Shown: positions 15,732 to 26,068, numbered from the stretch's first letter. The stretch: DNA of 64,000 nt from an uncultured Altererythrobacter sp. (GCA_913056125.1 CAJXNC010000009.1:52410-116409), one strand, 5' to 3'. Program-made: numbers and translations. Notes: a model not told the origin generated them from the sequence alone.

Positions 15732-17567
15732 CTAGTCCTGCTTACCCATGAAAAGTCCGCGGATATCCAGCGTGTGCCCAGCATGATCTGTATCGGGCAT
15801 GGCGATCATGAAAGTCCCGCCGACCTCTTCGGCAAAAGGTCCGAAGAAATAACCATTGGCAATTCCGACATCGGTCAAGCCGCTGAACACTTCGGCCTGG
15901 TGCAGATTGCCGCCCGAAACGAGGCCGCCTTCGATAGTGAAATCACCGAAATTGCGGCTGCCGGTTGAATTGCGGTCATTGCCGGTGAGCGACAATGCAC
16001 CGTTCCAGGTAGCTGCGGCGAAATCGACGGAGATCGAGGAAGTCCCGTCAACCAAATAGAAAATACTGTCCGCGCCGTTGCTGCTGGCAAAGCCCTGCGC
16101 GACGCCGGTGTAGCTTGCGCTGCCCGTGGTTGGGACCTGGATCAGGTCCGTTTCGAAACCGAAGACGAACATCTGGCTGGTCGAGGAGTCGCTGTAGCCA
16201 CTGGTGCGCTCGACGATTGCAAAGGATGTGTATGTGAGTTCGACCAGCGAGTTGCCCGGCCCCGGCTTCAGCAGCCGCGCAGTATGCTCGATATTGGGGT
16301 CCAGATCATTGGCATAGGCCGTGAACTGGTCGTCTGACGCTCCACTGTCGATCTGCGTGTCGTCGAAGGGGTGATCGTTGGAAAACCGCCATAGGTTATT
16401 GCTAGTGGGATCATAGCTGACCGTGCAGCAATCCAGCGCGCTGCCCACTGAGATGGACTGGCTCAATATATCGCCCGTCACCGAGTCAACATCGGACGAA
16501 CTGGATACCGCGACGGAACTGAAACTGCTCGGCCCGTTCAAATCAAGAAATCCATCCGAGAGGTAGCGGAATGCAGGATCGCTCGCTCCAACCATGGTCC
16601 CGGAATAGTCGAACGTGCCATTGTTTGAGCGGAATGCCGCGCCGACTTCCTCCGCGGCCGGTCCGAAGAAGCTACCCTGCCATGTCCCCGCAACACCAGC
16701 GAGCGTGAATGTACCGGAGAAACCGGTCGAGGAGATATTGGCACTTCCGCTGTAGGCGTAATTGCCGCCGGTCGGTCCGCCGCCATTAGAATTGAAGACG
16801 GTCGTCATGCCATCTACGTTGACGGTACCGGTCCCAAAATTGGCTTCCAGCTGGCCCGCCTGGAACAGCGAAGTACGGAACAGTTTCGGACTGTCTCCCG
16901 GCTCGGTAGTAGCACCCAGCAGATACACATCATAAGTCGCGGTGCCGGTGGGCATGCCGCCGGCCTGGGTGGGGATCCCAAACAGGAAGGAGTCCGCTGT
17001 CACCGTGAACGTGGAGCCGTTCTGCAACTGCCGAACCAGCAATCCGTTGCTCACATAGTTGAGATTGAGGTCACTCGTATCCGGGAAGACACCGACCAGC
17101 AGGTTCTCGAACCCGTTGGTCACCGAGACTTGATATTCGCGATAATTGACCCGCGCGCCACCCTCGGTAACAACAAGCGCCGAAGGACCGAATTGACGCA
17201 CTCCGTCGGGCCTGGTGACGGTGTAGGTGCCGTTTGCCGGATTGTACGCAAAGGTCAGCGTCTGCGCAGACGTAGTCCCATTGGTCACGATCGCGGATCC
17301 GTCCACGCTCGCTTCCTGCGTTACCGCGATATTGTAATAAGTCGTCGAACTCGTCGGATTGATCAGCGATCCGGAGGTCGGCGTCGGTGTCGGTACCGGT
17401 GTGGGCGTGGGTGTCGGCGCCGGACTGGGCGTAGGCGTTCCGCCCCCACCACCGGTCGGAGGAGTGGGCGTGCTGTTGGTCCCTCCACCACCGCCGCCGC
17501 CACATGCAGCAAGAGCGCAAGCGAGCACGACGACAGAAGCCTGCCGAAGCAAGGACACTTGTTTCAC
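15732..17567 (-). CDS. TbpB-like surface lipoprotein, probable Slam substrate
   Basis: A 611-residue lipoprotein. The GTG start at 17567 follows GGAGAGG and gives a signal with lipobox LAAC, then a glycine run and a Pro-Thr repeat linker (about residues 25-75). The rest is beta-rich and contains two copies of the transferrin-binding-protein-like barrel motif: [13 protein letters not shown] (about residue 315) and [13 protein letters not shown] near the C-terminus. Such proteins are carried to the cell surface by Slam translocons, and the gene follows a Slam gene at a 19-base distance. Ligand is unknown: no TonB-dependent partner receptor is adjacent, so transferrin or iron binding should not be assumed. 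Confidence 0.75.
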   Translation of the reverse strand: MKQVSLLRQASVVVLACALAACGGGGGGGTNSTPTPPTGGGGGTPTPSPAPTPTPTPVPTPTPTSGSLINPTSSTTYYNIAVTQEASVDGSAIVTNGTTSAQTLTFAYNPANGTYTVTRPDGVRQFGPSALVVTEGGARVNYREYQVSVTNGFENLLVGVFPDTSDLNLNYVSNGLLVRQLQNGSTFTVTADSFLFGIPTQAGGMPTGTATYDVYLLGATTEPGDSPKLFRTSLFQAGQLEANFGTGTVNVDGMTTVFNSNGGGPTGGNYAYSGSANISSTGFSGTFTLAGVAGTWQGSFFGPAAEEVGAAFRSNNGTFDYSGTMVGASDPAFRYLSDGFLDLNGPSSFSSVAVSSSSDVDSVTGDILSQSISVGSALDCCTVSYDPTSNNLWRFSNDHPFDDTQIDSGASDDQFTAYANDLDPNIEHTARLLKPGPGNSLVELTYTSFAIVERTSGYSDSSTSQMFVFGFETDLIQVPTTGSASYTGVAQGFASSNGADSIFYLVDGTSSISVDFAAATWNGALSLTGNDRNSTGSRNFGDFTIEGGLVSGGNLHQAEVFSGLTDVGIANGYFFGPFAEEVGGTFMIAMPDTDHAGHTLDIRGLFMGKQD

Positions 17568-17586
17568 GAAAATCCTCTCCCCCAAC

Positions 17587-18921
17587 TCAGAATGCGGCGG
17601 TGATCCCAACTTCTACCGCAACACGTTGATAGTCATAAATTTCTACAGTGGAATAGTTTCTTTCACCGCGCAGACTGACAATCGGGGCAAAACTGCCCAC
17701 GCGCAAAGAACGCAAGGTGGCCGACAGTCCTGCAGAGAGCCTGTCATCGACACGCCGACGCGGATAGAGGAACAATCGCTTGTCCGCTTCGAGGTGATCG
17801 TAGCCCATGTTGAGGACGAGCGTAGTCTCCCCGAATTCGCGATAGAGATAGGTCGAAAGCCCACCACTGGCGGTCGAATAGCCCGGGTCGCGGGAAATCT
17901 GCCTGCTGCCATTGAGGCTCGCCCCTCCGCCGAAGCGGGCGCTAAAGGCACGGTCCAGCCCGATATCGGCCGACAGGCGATGGTTGTCGCGCAAGTCGTT
18001 GAGTTTGTCGTCGGTGTAGATGACCGAGGCACTGGCAGTCAGGCGCGAGCGTTCTCCGGTCGGGTGTCGGTAATCGGCGTTAACGCCATAGCCCAGCGTG
18101 TAGGGATCTTGCCCGAACCAGCGCCAATTCACCGTACCGGCAATGCTCAGCCTGTCCGAACCGATGCGGTATTCCGGACCCGCCTGCAGGGCGAGCACGT
18201 AATCGTCAAATTCGCTTTCGCGATAAAAGCGGCCAAGTGCGTTGACACGCACCAGCAGGTCGATCCCTTCGTCCAGCCCTTCGCGGAAATAGCCCTGCCC
18301 GCGCAGCGCGATGCCAATGCCGGACTGCGCCTGTGCATCTTCGCTGAGGTCGAAATCGCCGATGATCGTGCCGAGCGTCTCGGACGTGGTGGCACGGTTG
18401 ATATTGCTGTCGGGCGCGATGGCGACCTGGAAGGAACCGCCCAGAGGTTTGCGGGCATTGAGCGCCGCAGCATAGAATTCGATCGCCTGCTCCACCGCGC
18501 TGGGCAGTCCGGCGGCCTGCGCGGCGCGCAGTTCGCGCTCCGCATCGCCATAATTGCCGAGCGCCACCTGCATGCGCGCAAGCTCCACGCGAACGCGCGC
18601 GGCATCGGGCTTCTCGTCGAGGATTTCGCGCAGCAACACGGCGGCATCACGATGGCGGCCAAGCTTGTCTGCCAGCATCAGCGCAAGCCGGAAACGCGCC
18701 TCGGTCCGCAGCTCGATATCGGGATTGGTGGCGAGCGCGCGATAGGCTGCCTCGGCCGTTTCGAAGTCGCCCCGCTCGCGCGCCTCGTCGGCAAATCCGA
18801 ACAATTGCGCCGGCGTGAGCGAGACGCTCTGCCCTGCTGGCGCATCCCCTCCATCCTGCGCGGCCACAGGCAATGCATGCACAAGGGCAAGAGCGCCCAG
18901 GAGGGTTCGAACGTGTCGCAT
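17587..18921 (-). CDS. Surface lipoprotein assembly modifier (Slam)
   Basis: A 444-residue outer-membrane translocon for surface lipoproteins. After a signal peptide (ending PVAAQ) come TPR-like helices (LFGFADEARERGDFETAEAA, ELARMQVALGNYGDAERELR; about residues 40-150), then a C-terminal 14-strand-type barrel domain (DUF560) starting at KPLGGSFQVAIAPDSNINRAT and ending VRGERN-like strands with VEIYDYQRVAVEVGITAAF, whose terminal Phe is the usual outer-membrane signal. It is encoded upstream of its presumed cargo. No Shine-Dalgarno sequence is seen before the ATG. Function rests on family knowledge. Confidence 0.85.
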   Translation of the reverse strand: MRHVRTLLGALALVHALPVAAQDGGDAPAGQSVSLTPAQLFGFADEARERGDFETAEAAYRALATNPDIELRTEARFRLALMLADKLGRHRDAAVLLREILDEKPDAARVRVELARMQVALGNYGDAERELRAAQAAGLPSAVEQAIEFYAAALNARKPLGGSFQVAIAPDSNINRATTSETLGTIIGDFDLSEDAQAQSGIGIALRGQGYFREGLDEGIDLLVRVNALGRFYRESEFDDYVLALQAGPEYRIGSDRLSIAGTVNWRWFGQDPYTLGYGVNADYRHPTGERSRLTASASVIYTDDKLNDLRDNHRLSADIGLDRAFSARFGGGASLNGSRQISRDPGYSTASGGLSTYLYREFGETTLVLNMGYDHLEADKRLFLYPRRRVDDRLSAGLSATLRSLRVGSFAPIVSLRGERNYSTVEIYDYQRVAVEVGITAAF

Positions 18922-19023
18922 TAAGGAGGAAAAGTCAGTCTGATAGGTCTCGAACGCGCTGATATGGCGCGGTTTTGGCCATTATCCAACTGCCAAGCCG
19001 CCGTCTTGTGATAATACGTCACC

Positions 19024-19554
19024 ATGCACCGCCTTTTCGTTGCCATTCGACCGCCCGGGCCTGTCATCGACGCGCTGTTCGATACGATGGAAGGACTCGA
19101 AGGCGCGCGTTGGCAGTCGGACCTCCAACTGCATCTGACCCTTCGTTTCATCGGCGAGGTCGAGCGCCCGCAGGCGGAGGATATCGCACAGGGCCTTTCG
19201 CGCCTGACCTTTGCGCCCTTCGAACTCGCCATTGCAGGCGTCGGGCATTTCGAGAAGAAGGGCCGCCCCCATGCGATCTGGGCGGCCATTGCCCCGTCGC
19301 GCGCACTGACGGACTTGCAGGCGCGCGTGGAACAGGCCTGCCAGCGCGCCGGTGTCGAGCCGGAGACGCGCAAATTCGTGCCCCACATCACGATCGCCCG
19401 CCTCAATGCCGCAAGCGGCGACATTGCACCCTGGCTGGCACGCCATGAGGGGCTGAACCTTGCTCCCTTCGAGGTAAGGCATTTCCTCCTGTGCGAAAGC
19501 CACCTCTCCAAGCACGGCTCTGACTATGAGGATATTGCCCGCTTCCCGGCCTGA
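19024..19554 (+). CDS. thpR: RNA 2',3'-cyclic phosphodiesterase
   Basis: A 176-residue member of the 2H phosphoesterase superfamily (formerly LigT), which opens 2',3'-cyclic phosphates on RNA ends. Both catalytic HxT motifs are present: HLTLRFIGE at about residue 38 and HITIARL at about residue 122. It starts at MHRLFVAIRPP, the normal N-terminus. It is divergently oriented from the Slam gene; a TGTGATAAT extended -10-like sequence at 19007-19015 is nine bases before the start, so the message may have a very short leader. Confidence 0.92.
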   Translation: MHRLFVAIRPPGPVIDALFDTMEGLEGARWQSDLQLHLTLRFIGEVERPQAEDIAQGLSRLTFAPFELAIAGVGHFEKKGRPHAIWAAIAPSRALTDLQARVEQACQRAGVEPETRKFVPHITIARLNAASGDIAPWLARHEGLNLAPFEVRHFLLCESHLSKHGSDYEDIARFPA

Positions 19555-19577
19555 CCTATCGATACTATCTAGGCGGA

Positions 19578-21671
19578 ATGGAACAGACCTCGACCACCGC
19601 CGCAGCCGACCTCCCGCCGATTCCCGAAGCCTCTGGCATCTTCGCACAGCCTTCCGCCCTGCCCTTCCAGGCGCCCGATTTCAGCGCCATCAAGGACGAA
19701 GATTACCAGCCTGCCATCGAGCAGGGGATTGCCATCAAGCTGGCCGAAATCGCGCATATCGCGGGCAATCCCGAAGCGCCGACATTCGCCAACACCATCG
19801 AGGCGATGGAGAGGACCGGGCAAATGTTCGGCCGTGCCTATGCCGTGTTCGGTCAGCTGGTCAGCGCCAATACCAATGCCACGCTCGATGCGGCCGATAC
19901 CGCGCTCTCGCCGCAGATCGCCGCCATGTGGGATGCGATCTATCTGAACGAGGCGCTCTTTGCCCGGGTCAAGGCAGTGCATGACGCGAAGGACACGCTC
20001 GACCTGAGTGAAGAGCAGGCCATGCTGCTCGAGACGACCTATGCCGATTTCGTCCATCGCGGCGCGCTGCTGGACGACGCAGCGAAGGAAGAGCTGCGCG
20101 ACATCAATTCGCGCCTGTCGAGCCTGCAGACGAGTTTCAACCAGTCGCTCAAGGAAGCAACCAACGAGGCCGCGCTGCTGGTCGAGACGCGCGAGGAACT
20201 GTCCGGCCTGTCCGAAGCGCAGATCGCCGCCGCGGCCAAGGCCGCCAAGGAGCGTGGACATGAGGGCAAGTTCCTGCTCACCGTGCAGAACACTACGCAG
20301 CAGGCGCAATTGGCCGTGCTCGACAACCGCCAGCTGCGCGAAAAGCTCTACCTTGCCTCGATCACGCGCACCTCGCATGGCGGAGAGCACGATACGCGCG
20401 CTACGGTGCGCGAAATGGTTTCCTTGCGCGCCCGCAAGGCCGCCCTGTTCGGCGAGGACAATTTCGCCAGCTGGCAGATGTATGACCGGATGGTCGATGG
20501 TCCAGCGGGCGCGCTCGACTTCCTCAACGCCATGGTGCCGGCCCTCGCCGACACGCAAGGCCGCGAGGCGCAGGCGATCAATGAAAGGATCGCGCAGGAC
20601 GGTCACAATTTTACCGTCGAGCCTTGGGACTGGCCCTATTATGCCGAGAAGATCCGTCAGGAACGCTACGACTTGGATGAAAGCGCCATCAAGCAATATT
20701 TCGAGGTCGACCGCGTGCTCGAAGACGGCGTCTTCTACATGGCGAACAAGCTCTACGGCGTGAGCTTCGAGAAGCGCGATGACATTCCCGCCTATCACGA
20801 GGATGTGTCGGTCTATCTCGTGCGCGATAAGGATGGCAGCGATCTGGCGCTGTTCTATTTCGATCCCTTTGCCCGACCGAGCAAGCAGGGCGGCGCTTGG
20901 ATGAGCAATTTCATCGAGCAAAGCCATTTGCTGGGAGACCTGCCGGTCATCACCAATACGCAGAACGTCGCTCCGCCGCCCGAAGGCGAGCCAGCGCTGG
21001 CCAGTTTCGATGACGTGATCACCATGTTCCACGAATTCGGTCACGCGCTGCACGGCATGTTCGCCGACCAGCAATATCCCTCGCTTTCGGGCACAAACAC
21101 CGCGCGCGACTGGGTCGAATTCCCGAGCCAGTTCCACGAGAATTTCGCCACAATTCCCGAAGTGCTGCGCAATTATGCACGCCATTGGCAGACCGGCGAA
21201 ACGATCCCGATGGAGCTGGTCGAGGCGATCGCAAGGGCGCGCAAGTTCGACCAGGGCTATGCCATGGGTGAAGCGCTCACCGGCGCCCTCCTCGATATGG
21301 ATTGGCATCATCTTGCCGCCGGACAAACCCCAGAGAATGTCGAAGATTTCGAAGCCAAAGCACTGGAAAATCTCGACCTTCATACCGAACTTGTGCCGCC
21401 GCGCTATCGCTCGACCTATTTCTCGCACATTTTCGGCGGCGGCTATGCGGCGGGTTATTATTCCTATCTCTATACCGAGATGCTGCACCACGACGCCTAT
21501 GATTTTGTCGCGCAGAATGGCGGCATGACCCGCGAAATGGGCGAGCGGATCCGTGACACGTTCCTCAGCCGTGGCCATTCGCGGCCCTATGAAAAAATGT
21601 ATCGCGATTTCACCGGGCGCGACCCGCAGGTTGAGCCGATGCTCAAGGCGCGCGGGCTGATGGAGGCCTAG
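19578..21671 (+). CDS. dcp: M3 family peptidyl-dipeptidase
   Basis: Zinc metallopeptidase of 697 residues, the normal length for Dcp/oligopeptidase A. The HExxH zinc site is in TMFHEFGHALHGMF (about residue 480), with the third ligand Glu in DWVEFPSQFHENF downstream. Near the C-terminus HIFGGGYAAGYYSYLY supplies the conserved His-Tyr substrate-binding residues. There is no signal peptide, so it is cytosolic and likely degrades short peptides. It begins 23 bases after thpR and converges on btuD with an 8-base gap. Confidence 0.92.
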   Translation: MEQTSTTAAADLPPIPEASGIFAQPSALPFQAPDFSAIKDEDYQPAIEQGIAIKLAEIAHIAGNPEAPTFANTIEAMERTGQMFGRAYAVFGQLVSANTNATLDAADTALSPQIAAMWDAIYLNEALFARVKAVHDAKDTLDLSEEQAMLLETTYADFVHRGALLDDAAKEELRDINSRLSSLQTSFNQSLKEATNEAALLVETREELSGLSEAQIAAAAKAAKERGHEGKFLLTVQNTTQQAQLAVLDNRQLREKLYLASITRTSHGGEHDTRATVREMVSLRARKAALFGEDNFASWQMYDRMVDGPAGALDFLNAMVPALADTQGREAQAINERIAQDGHNFTVEPWDWPYYAEKIRQERYDLDESAIKQYFEVDRVLEDGVFYMANKLYGVSFEKRDDIPAYHEDVSVYLVRDKDGSDLALFYFDPFARPSKQGGAWMSNFIEQSHLLGDLPVITNTQNVAPPPEGEPALASFDDVITMFHEFGHALHGMFADQQYPSLSGTNTARDWVEFPSQFHENFATIPEVLRNYARHWQTGETIPMELVEAIARARKFDQGYAMGEALTGALLDMDWHHLAAGQTPENVEDFEAKALENLDLHTELVPPRYRSTYFSHIFGGGYAAGYYSYLYTEMLHHDAYDFVAQNGGMTREMGERIRDTFLSRGHSRPYEKMYRDFTGRDPQVEPMLKARGLMEA

Positions 21672-21679
21672 GCCAGCGC

Positions 21680-22417
21680 CTAAGCCAATGAGAGCGCCCT
21701 TGCGCCGGGCTCGCCAAGCCATCTTGCATTGGTCTGCCAGATGGAAGCGATCATCGCTTCGGTGAGAGCCTGTTCGGGTGGTCCCTCTGCGCGCAACTCG
21801 CCCTCGCCAAGCACCAAGACATGATCGGCATGGTTCATCGCCATGGCGAGGTCGTGCAGCACGAGGATGACACCGGTCCCGGCAACGGCGGCAGCGCGGA
21901 GATGCCGCATCATCGCCTGCTGGTGGCCGAGGTCGAGTGCGGCCAAGGGCTCATCGGCAAGGATCCAGTCCGGCTCACCAGCCAGCACGCGCGCCAGCAG
22001 CGCGCGCGCCAGCTCGCCGCCAGACAGCGTGGCGGTCTTGCGTTGGGCGAAGTCTGTGAGGTCCACCGCTGCCAGTGCTGCCGCGACCTTGTCCGGCGCC
22101 CTATCGCCATGCGGCAGGCGGCCAAGCGCGACCAGCGCCTCGACCGACAGGTTCCACGCCACTTCCGCCCGCTGCGGGAGGTATCCGATACGCCGCGCAC
22201 GGGTTTCCGCGGCTAGGTCGTGAAGCCTGATCCCGTCGAACAGGACTTCTCCGTTCGAAGGCTCAATCAATCCCGCCAGGCATCGCAGCACGGTCGATTT
22301 GCCCGCGCCATTAGGTCCGCAAATCGCGGTGATCTTGCCCGGTGCAAAACTGGCCGAGACATCGCGCAAGACCGGTGCGCCATCCAGTTCGATCGAGAGA
22401 TTGCAGGCTTCGAGCAT
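21680..22417 (-). CDS. btuD: Cobalamin ABC transporter, ATP-binding protein
   Basis: A 245-residue ABC ATPase of the FecE/BtuD type. Walker A is GPNGAGKSTVLR (about residue 36), the Q-loop is in GYLPQRAEV, the signature is LSGGELARALLARVL, and Walker B is WILADEPLAALD. Its ATG overlaps the TGA of the permease gene (ATGA), the pattern seen throughout this operon, which fixes the start at 22417. It is the last gene under the cobalamin riboswitch, so vitamin B12 or a related corrinoid is the expected substrate. Confidence 0.88.
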   Translation of the reverse strand: MLEACNLSIELDGAPVLRDVSASFAPGKITAICGPNGAGKSTVLRCLAGLIEPSNGEVLFDGIRLHDLAAETRARRIGYLPQRAEVAWNLSVEALVALGRLPHGDRAPDKVAAALAAVDLTDFAQRKTATLSGGELARALLARVLAGEPDWILADEPLAALDLGHQQAMMRHLRAAAVAGTGVILVLHDLAMAMNHADHVLVLGEGELRAEGPPEQALTEAMIASIWQTNARWLGEPGARALSLA

Positions 22418-23364
22418 CAGGCAATCTCCCGCCGCAGCTTGAGCAGAAGCCAGAGGAAGAAGGGCGCGCCAATCAAGCTGAGCGCAATGCCGAGGCGTAG
22501 CTCGGTCACCAACGGCAGGATCCGGCATAACATGTCTGCCAGCAGCACCAGCAGTGATCCGGCAAGCGCGCTAGGCAGCAGTAGTTTCGAAGGCCTGCCA
22601 TCGGTCAGCGGGCGAACGAGATGTGGCACAATCAGCCCGACAAATCCGATTATCCCCGCCACCGCCACGCCGCTGCCGACGGTCAGCCCGATCCCGGCGA
22701 TCAACAGCCAGCGCAGGCGCACGGCATCAACGCCGAGCGAGCGCGCAGCCTCCTCCCCTAATGTCAGCGCATCGAGCGCCTTGCCTGTGCGAAGCAGGAT
22801 GGCAATTCCCAGCAGCGTCAGCGGCGCTGCGATCTGCACATCACCCCAACTGCGATCGGTCAGTGCACCCATCAGCCAGGTGACCATGGCGCTCATGGCA
22901 AAGGCATTGGGCGCGAGGCTGAGCACCAGCGAAGTCAGCGCCCCGGCGAGGCTGGCGATCATCAGGCCGGCAAGCGTAAACAGCGCGATCCCGCCATTGC
23001 GCCCGGCGATCAGCGACAGCAGCGCCATGGCCCCGCCCGCGCCCACGAGCGCGAACAGCGGCAGCACCAGCCCGGAGCCGATACCGAAGAACAAGGCCGT
23101 AACCGCACCAAGCGCCGCGCCGGGTGCGATACCGAACAGGCCCGGATCGGCGAGCGGGTTGCGCAGATATCCCTGCATCGCTGCACCCGCAACGCCCAGC
23201 CCTGCCCCGATGGTCACTGCCAGCAGCGCGCGCGGCAGGCGCAGTTCCATCACGATCAGTGCGGCATTGGGCGTCTCCGTACCCAGCCAAACACGGCCCG
23301 CCAGCAGCGATGCTGGGATCGCCACGAGCAGGAGCAAGCCGAAGATCAGCGCGGCGCGGTTCAT
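22417..23364 (-). CDS. btuC: Cobalamin ABC transporter, permease
   Basis: FecCD/BtuC-type inner-membrane permease of 315 residues with about nine to ten hydrophobic helices. LRLPRALLAVTIGAGLGVAGAAMQG is the family N-terminal signature, NPLADPGLFGIAPGAALG follows, and GFVGLIVPHLVRPLTD is the cytoplasmic loop that contacts the ATPase. The start at 23364 overlaps the stop of the binding-protein gene. The C-terminus overlaps btuD by one base. Confidence 0.9.
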   Translation of the reverse strand: MNRAALIFGLLLLVAIPASLLAGRVWLGTETPNAALIVMELRLPRALLAVTIGAGLGVAGAAMQGYLRNPLADPGLFGIAPGAALGAVTALFFGIGSGLVLPLFALVGAGGAMALLSLIAGRNGGIALFTLAGLMIASLAGALTSLVLSLAPNAFAMSAMVTWLMGALTDRSWGDVQIAAPLTLLGIAILLRTGKALDALTLGEEAARSLGVDAVRLRWLLIAGIGLTVGSGVAVAGIIGFVGLIVPHLVRPLTDGRPSKLLLPSALAGSLLVLLADMLCRILPLVTELRLGIALSLIGAPFFLWLLLKLRREIA

Positions 23365-24164
23365 GAAAGCCCCTCGCGGATATCCGCCAACCGCTCGAGC
23401 GCGCGCGGGACGCTCGGCCCGGCGCAATAGAAGAGCGAGGGATCGAAGCTCTCATGGCGCATGTCCGACAGCTGCCCGAGCACCGGGTGTGAGAGCATGC
23501 GCTCATCCGAGGAGGTCAGCAGCAAGTGTGGCGGATCGGCCAGCACCTGCTCCAGCGGGAGGTAAGCGCCCTGCCCCAGCCCGCGCGCTGCGGAGTGCAG
23601 CGCAAAGCCGCTGTGATCGAGAATGGCCGCAACCAGGCTCTCCGGCCCCGGTACGATACCGCCTTCCTGCCACAGCAAGGTGTCGATCGGCGCGCCATGG
23701 CCTGCGCTCGCTTCAAGGGCCGCATCGATCCGCGCGACAAGCTCCTCCCCGCGATCTGTATGGCCCGCCAGCGCCGCCAGCGTACGCACCTGGTCCCGCG
23801 CTTCACCGAAATTGGATGCCACGTCCACGGTCTCCACCCGCATGCCGAGCCGCTCGAAAGCGGCGCGCGTGGCTGGGGCCAGGAAGCTGCCCGCCACAAC
23901 CACATCGGGTTGCAGCGCGAGCACTTCCTCCACCGCGCCGCTGGTCGAATGGAAACTGCGCGCTAGGTCGAGCGGCATGGAAGTACTCGCCGAATCCCGG
24001 CTGTAATGCGAGATCGCCAGCAATTGCTGTTTGTCCGCCACCTCGGCGAGCACTGCATCCGCGCAGGGGTTAAGGCTGACAATGGTGGGCAGACCGTCAT
24101 GCTGAGCCACAGGCCCGGTCTGCTGGCATCCGGCCAGCAACAGGAGGCAGGCGATCCACCTCAC
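23361..24164 (-). CDS. btuF: Cobalamin-binding periplasmic protein (BtuF-like)
   Basis: A 267-residue ABC substrate-binding protein of the BtuF/FecB class with a lipobox-like signal (CLLLLAGC), so probably a lipoprotein rather than free. The mature part begins IVSLNPCADAVLAEVADKQQLLAISHYS, typical of these clamshell proteins. The GTG start at 24164 overlaps the stop of btuB (GTGA). Several Cys and the extra lipobox differ from E. coli BtuF. Substrate is inferred from the riboswitch and neighbours. Confidence 0.82.
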   Translation of the reverse strand: MRWIACLLLLAGCQQTGPVAQHDGLPTIVSLNPCADAVLAEVADKQQLLAISHYSRDSASTSMPLDLARSFHSTSGAVEEVLALQPDVVVAGSFLAPATRAAFERLGMRVETVDVASNFGEARDQVRTLAALAGHTDRGEELVARIDAALEASAGHGAPIDTLLWQEGGIVPGPESLVAAILDHSGFALHSAARGLGQGAYLPLEQVLADPPHLLLTSSDERMLSHPVLGQLSDMRHESFDPSLFYCAGPSVPRALERLADIREGLS

Positions 24165-26068
24165 AACCAAGCCCTGACACCCAAAAAGGCTGCGCGGCCC
24201 TGCGTCGCATAGCCAGCCGCGGTCTGGTATTGCTCGTCCCAGGCATTCTCGATCCGGCCAAACAGCTCGATATCGTCACTCAATCGCCAGTTCGCGCGCA
24301 GGTCGAGCACTGCATAGCCATCCAGCCGGACCAAGTTGGCGGCATCGTCATAGCTCGCCGAAACCACCCGCAGATCGGTACCCAGCGCAAACCCATCACC
24401 CGCCTGCCAATCGAGCGACAGCGTGGCTGCGTGGCGTGGCCGCCGGGGCAGGATCTTGCCGAAATTGGCCGAGGAAGCGGAACGGTCCTCGCTATCGATA
24501 TAGGAATAGGCGCCATGCGCTCGCCAATTATCGCCGATGCGCCAATCCGCCTCAATTTCGACGCCTTGCCCACGCGTGCGACCGGTATTGTCATAGGTGC
24601 CGAAGGGCCTATTTTCGCAGATGCCCGTGGTCACGCCGAAGCAGGAGGCGAACAGGATCTGGTCCCGCGTGACGCGGTGGAATAATATTGCCTGCACATC
24701 GAAATCCTGCCCGTCGAGGGCGATGCCGGCATCCACGGACCGGCTCTTCTCGGGTCGCAGTCCGGAATTTCCGTAATCGGAATGGAGCTGGAACAGGCTG
24801 GGAGCCTTGAACCCTTCGCCATAGGAGGCGGTGAGGTGGAAGCCCGATCCAATCGAGGCGGCAGCATCGGCACCGAAGCTCCATTGGCCGCCAAAGTCGC
24901 GATGTTCGTCCCGCCGCAACCCCACGGCAAAATGCAGCGGATCATCGTCATAATCGAGCTGGACATAGGCCCCGCCTGCGGCCGTCCTGCGCGGCGCGTC
25001 GAACAGCGTCTCGAAACGCGTCCATTCACCTTCACCGCCGAAGGAGAGGCCGAACTCGGAATCGAGCCTCGTATGTCCGCGCAGCTCGGCACGGCGGCTC
25101 GTGCCATCGGTCGTGTATCCGGGCTGCGATCCCAGTGCTGGATCGTAATTTTCGCGCTCGCTGTCGGACTGTGAGAGGGACAGGGAGAGACCAAGCCCAT
25201 TGGCGAAATAGTCGAGACCTGTGGCGGCCGAGAGCTGGCGGATGCGCTGGTATTCTCCGGTATCCGCAAGGACAAAATCGGGCGCGGGAAAGCCGTCTAT
25301 ATCGGTTCGCCCACGGGCATAGCGCGTGCTGGCAAACAGGCTCAGCCCACGGGCAAGTTCGACCTCGCCTTGCGCAACCAGCTCGGCCTGACGAAAGCCG
25401 TCATCCTCGATCCCGCCCGCAGCAGCCGAAAATCCGTCGCTCCTGGCATAACCGCCGCGAAGACTGAGCGATGCCAAACCGGATTCCAGCCCGACACCGC
25501 CAGTCGCATAGAGGCCGTCATTGCTCCCATATTCCAGCGAGGCGTCGGCGCCTTCGGTAAATCCTGTCGTCAGCAGCAAGACACCGCCAATCGCATCGCT
25601 GCCCCAGATGGTGGAGTTGGAACTACGCTGCAATTCCACCTTGCTCAGATTACCCATCGCAAGCGAGCCGAAATCGAAGCCACCCGAAGGCGAGGCCGGA
25701 TCGGCCATGCGCACACCGTCGAGCATGACCAGCAATTGCTCGGCTTCCGCCCCGCGCACCCTGATCCCCGTGAAGCTTCCCTGCGGCCCGTTGCGGCTGG
25801 CGGTAACGCCCGGTGCACGTTGCAGCAGGCGGGTGATGTCAGCGCCCTGCACCTGCGCAACATCGCCCTGGTCGAAGATGCTCACGGCAATGCCGTTCCA
25901 TTTGAGATATTCGGGGCTACCCGTTGCCAGAACGGTGATGAGGTCATCGCGCAATTGGTCGGCGATCACGATCCGCTCGCCCGCACCGTCCTCAGGCGCC
26001 CCTTCCTGCGCCGCGACCGGGAATGGGACGAGGCAGAAGCCCAGCAGAAAAAATCCAAGAGAACGCAA
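24161..26068 (-). CDS. btuB: TonB-dependent cobalamin receptor
   Basis: Outer-membrane receptor of about 635 residues. After a signal peptide ending PVAAQ there is a TonB-box-like segment DDLITVLATG, then the plug domain (ADITRLLQRAPGVTASRNGPQG, IRVRGAEAEQLLVMLDGVR, NSTIWGSDAIGGVLLLTTG) and a beta-barrel whose last strand ends FLGVRAWL. The start is uncertain: TTG at 26068 has GGAGGA five bases upstream, while ATG at 26104 adds twelve residues without such a site. It is the first gene after a cobalamin riboswitch and overlaps btuF by four bases. Confidence 0.88.
   Translation of the reverse strand: MRSLGFFLLGFCLVPFPVAAQEGAPEDGAGERIVIADQLRDDLITVLATGSPEYLKWNGIAVSIFDQGDVAQVQGADITRLLQRAPGVTASRNGPQGSFTGIRVRGAEAEQLLVMLDGVRMADPASPSGGFDFGSLAMGNLSKVELQRSSNSTIWGSDAIGGVLLLTTGFTEGADASLEYGSNDGLYATGGVGLESGLASLSLRGGYARSDGFSAAAGGIEDDGFRQAELVAQGEVELARGLSLFASTRYARGRTDIDGFPAPDFVLADTGEYQRIRQLSAATGLDYFANGLGLSLSLSQSDSERENYDPALGSQPGYTTDGTSRRAELRGHTRLDSEFGLSFGGEGEWTRFETLFDAPRRTAAGGAYVQLDYDDDPLHFAVGLRRDEHRDFGGQWSFGADAAASIGSGFHLTASYGEGFKAPSLFQLHSDYGNSGLRPEKSRSVDAGIALDGQDFDVQAILFHRVTRDQILFASCFGVTTGICENRPFGTYDNTGRTRGQGVEIEADWRIGDNWRAHGAYSYIDSEDRSASSANFGKILPRRPRHAATLSLDWQAGDGFALGTDLRVVSASYDDAANLVRLDGYAVLDLRANWRLSDDIELFGRIENAWDEQYQTAAGYATQGRAAFLGVRAWL

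Noticed and set aside
13094..15751. Very long open frame (885 codons) on the plus strand opposite uvrA
   Set aside because: High-GC antisense shadow: it covers a gene with unmistakable UvrA motifs, and its translation shows no recognisable domain.
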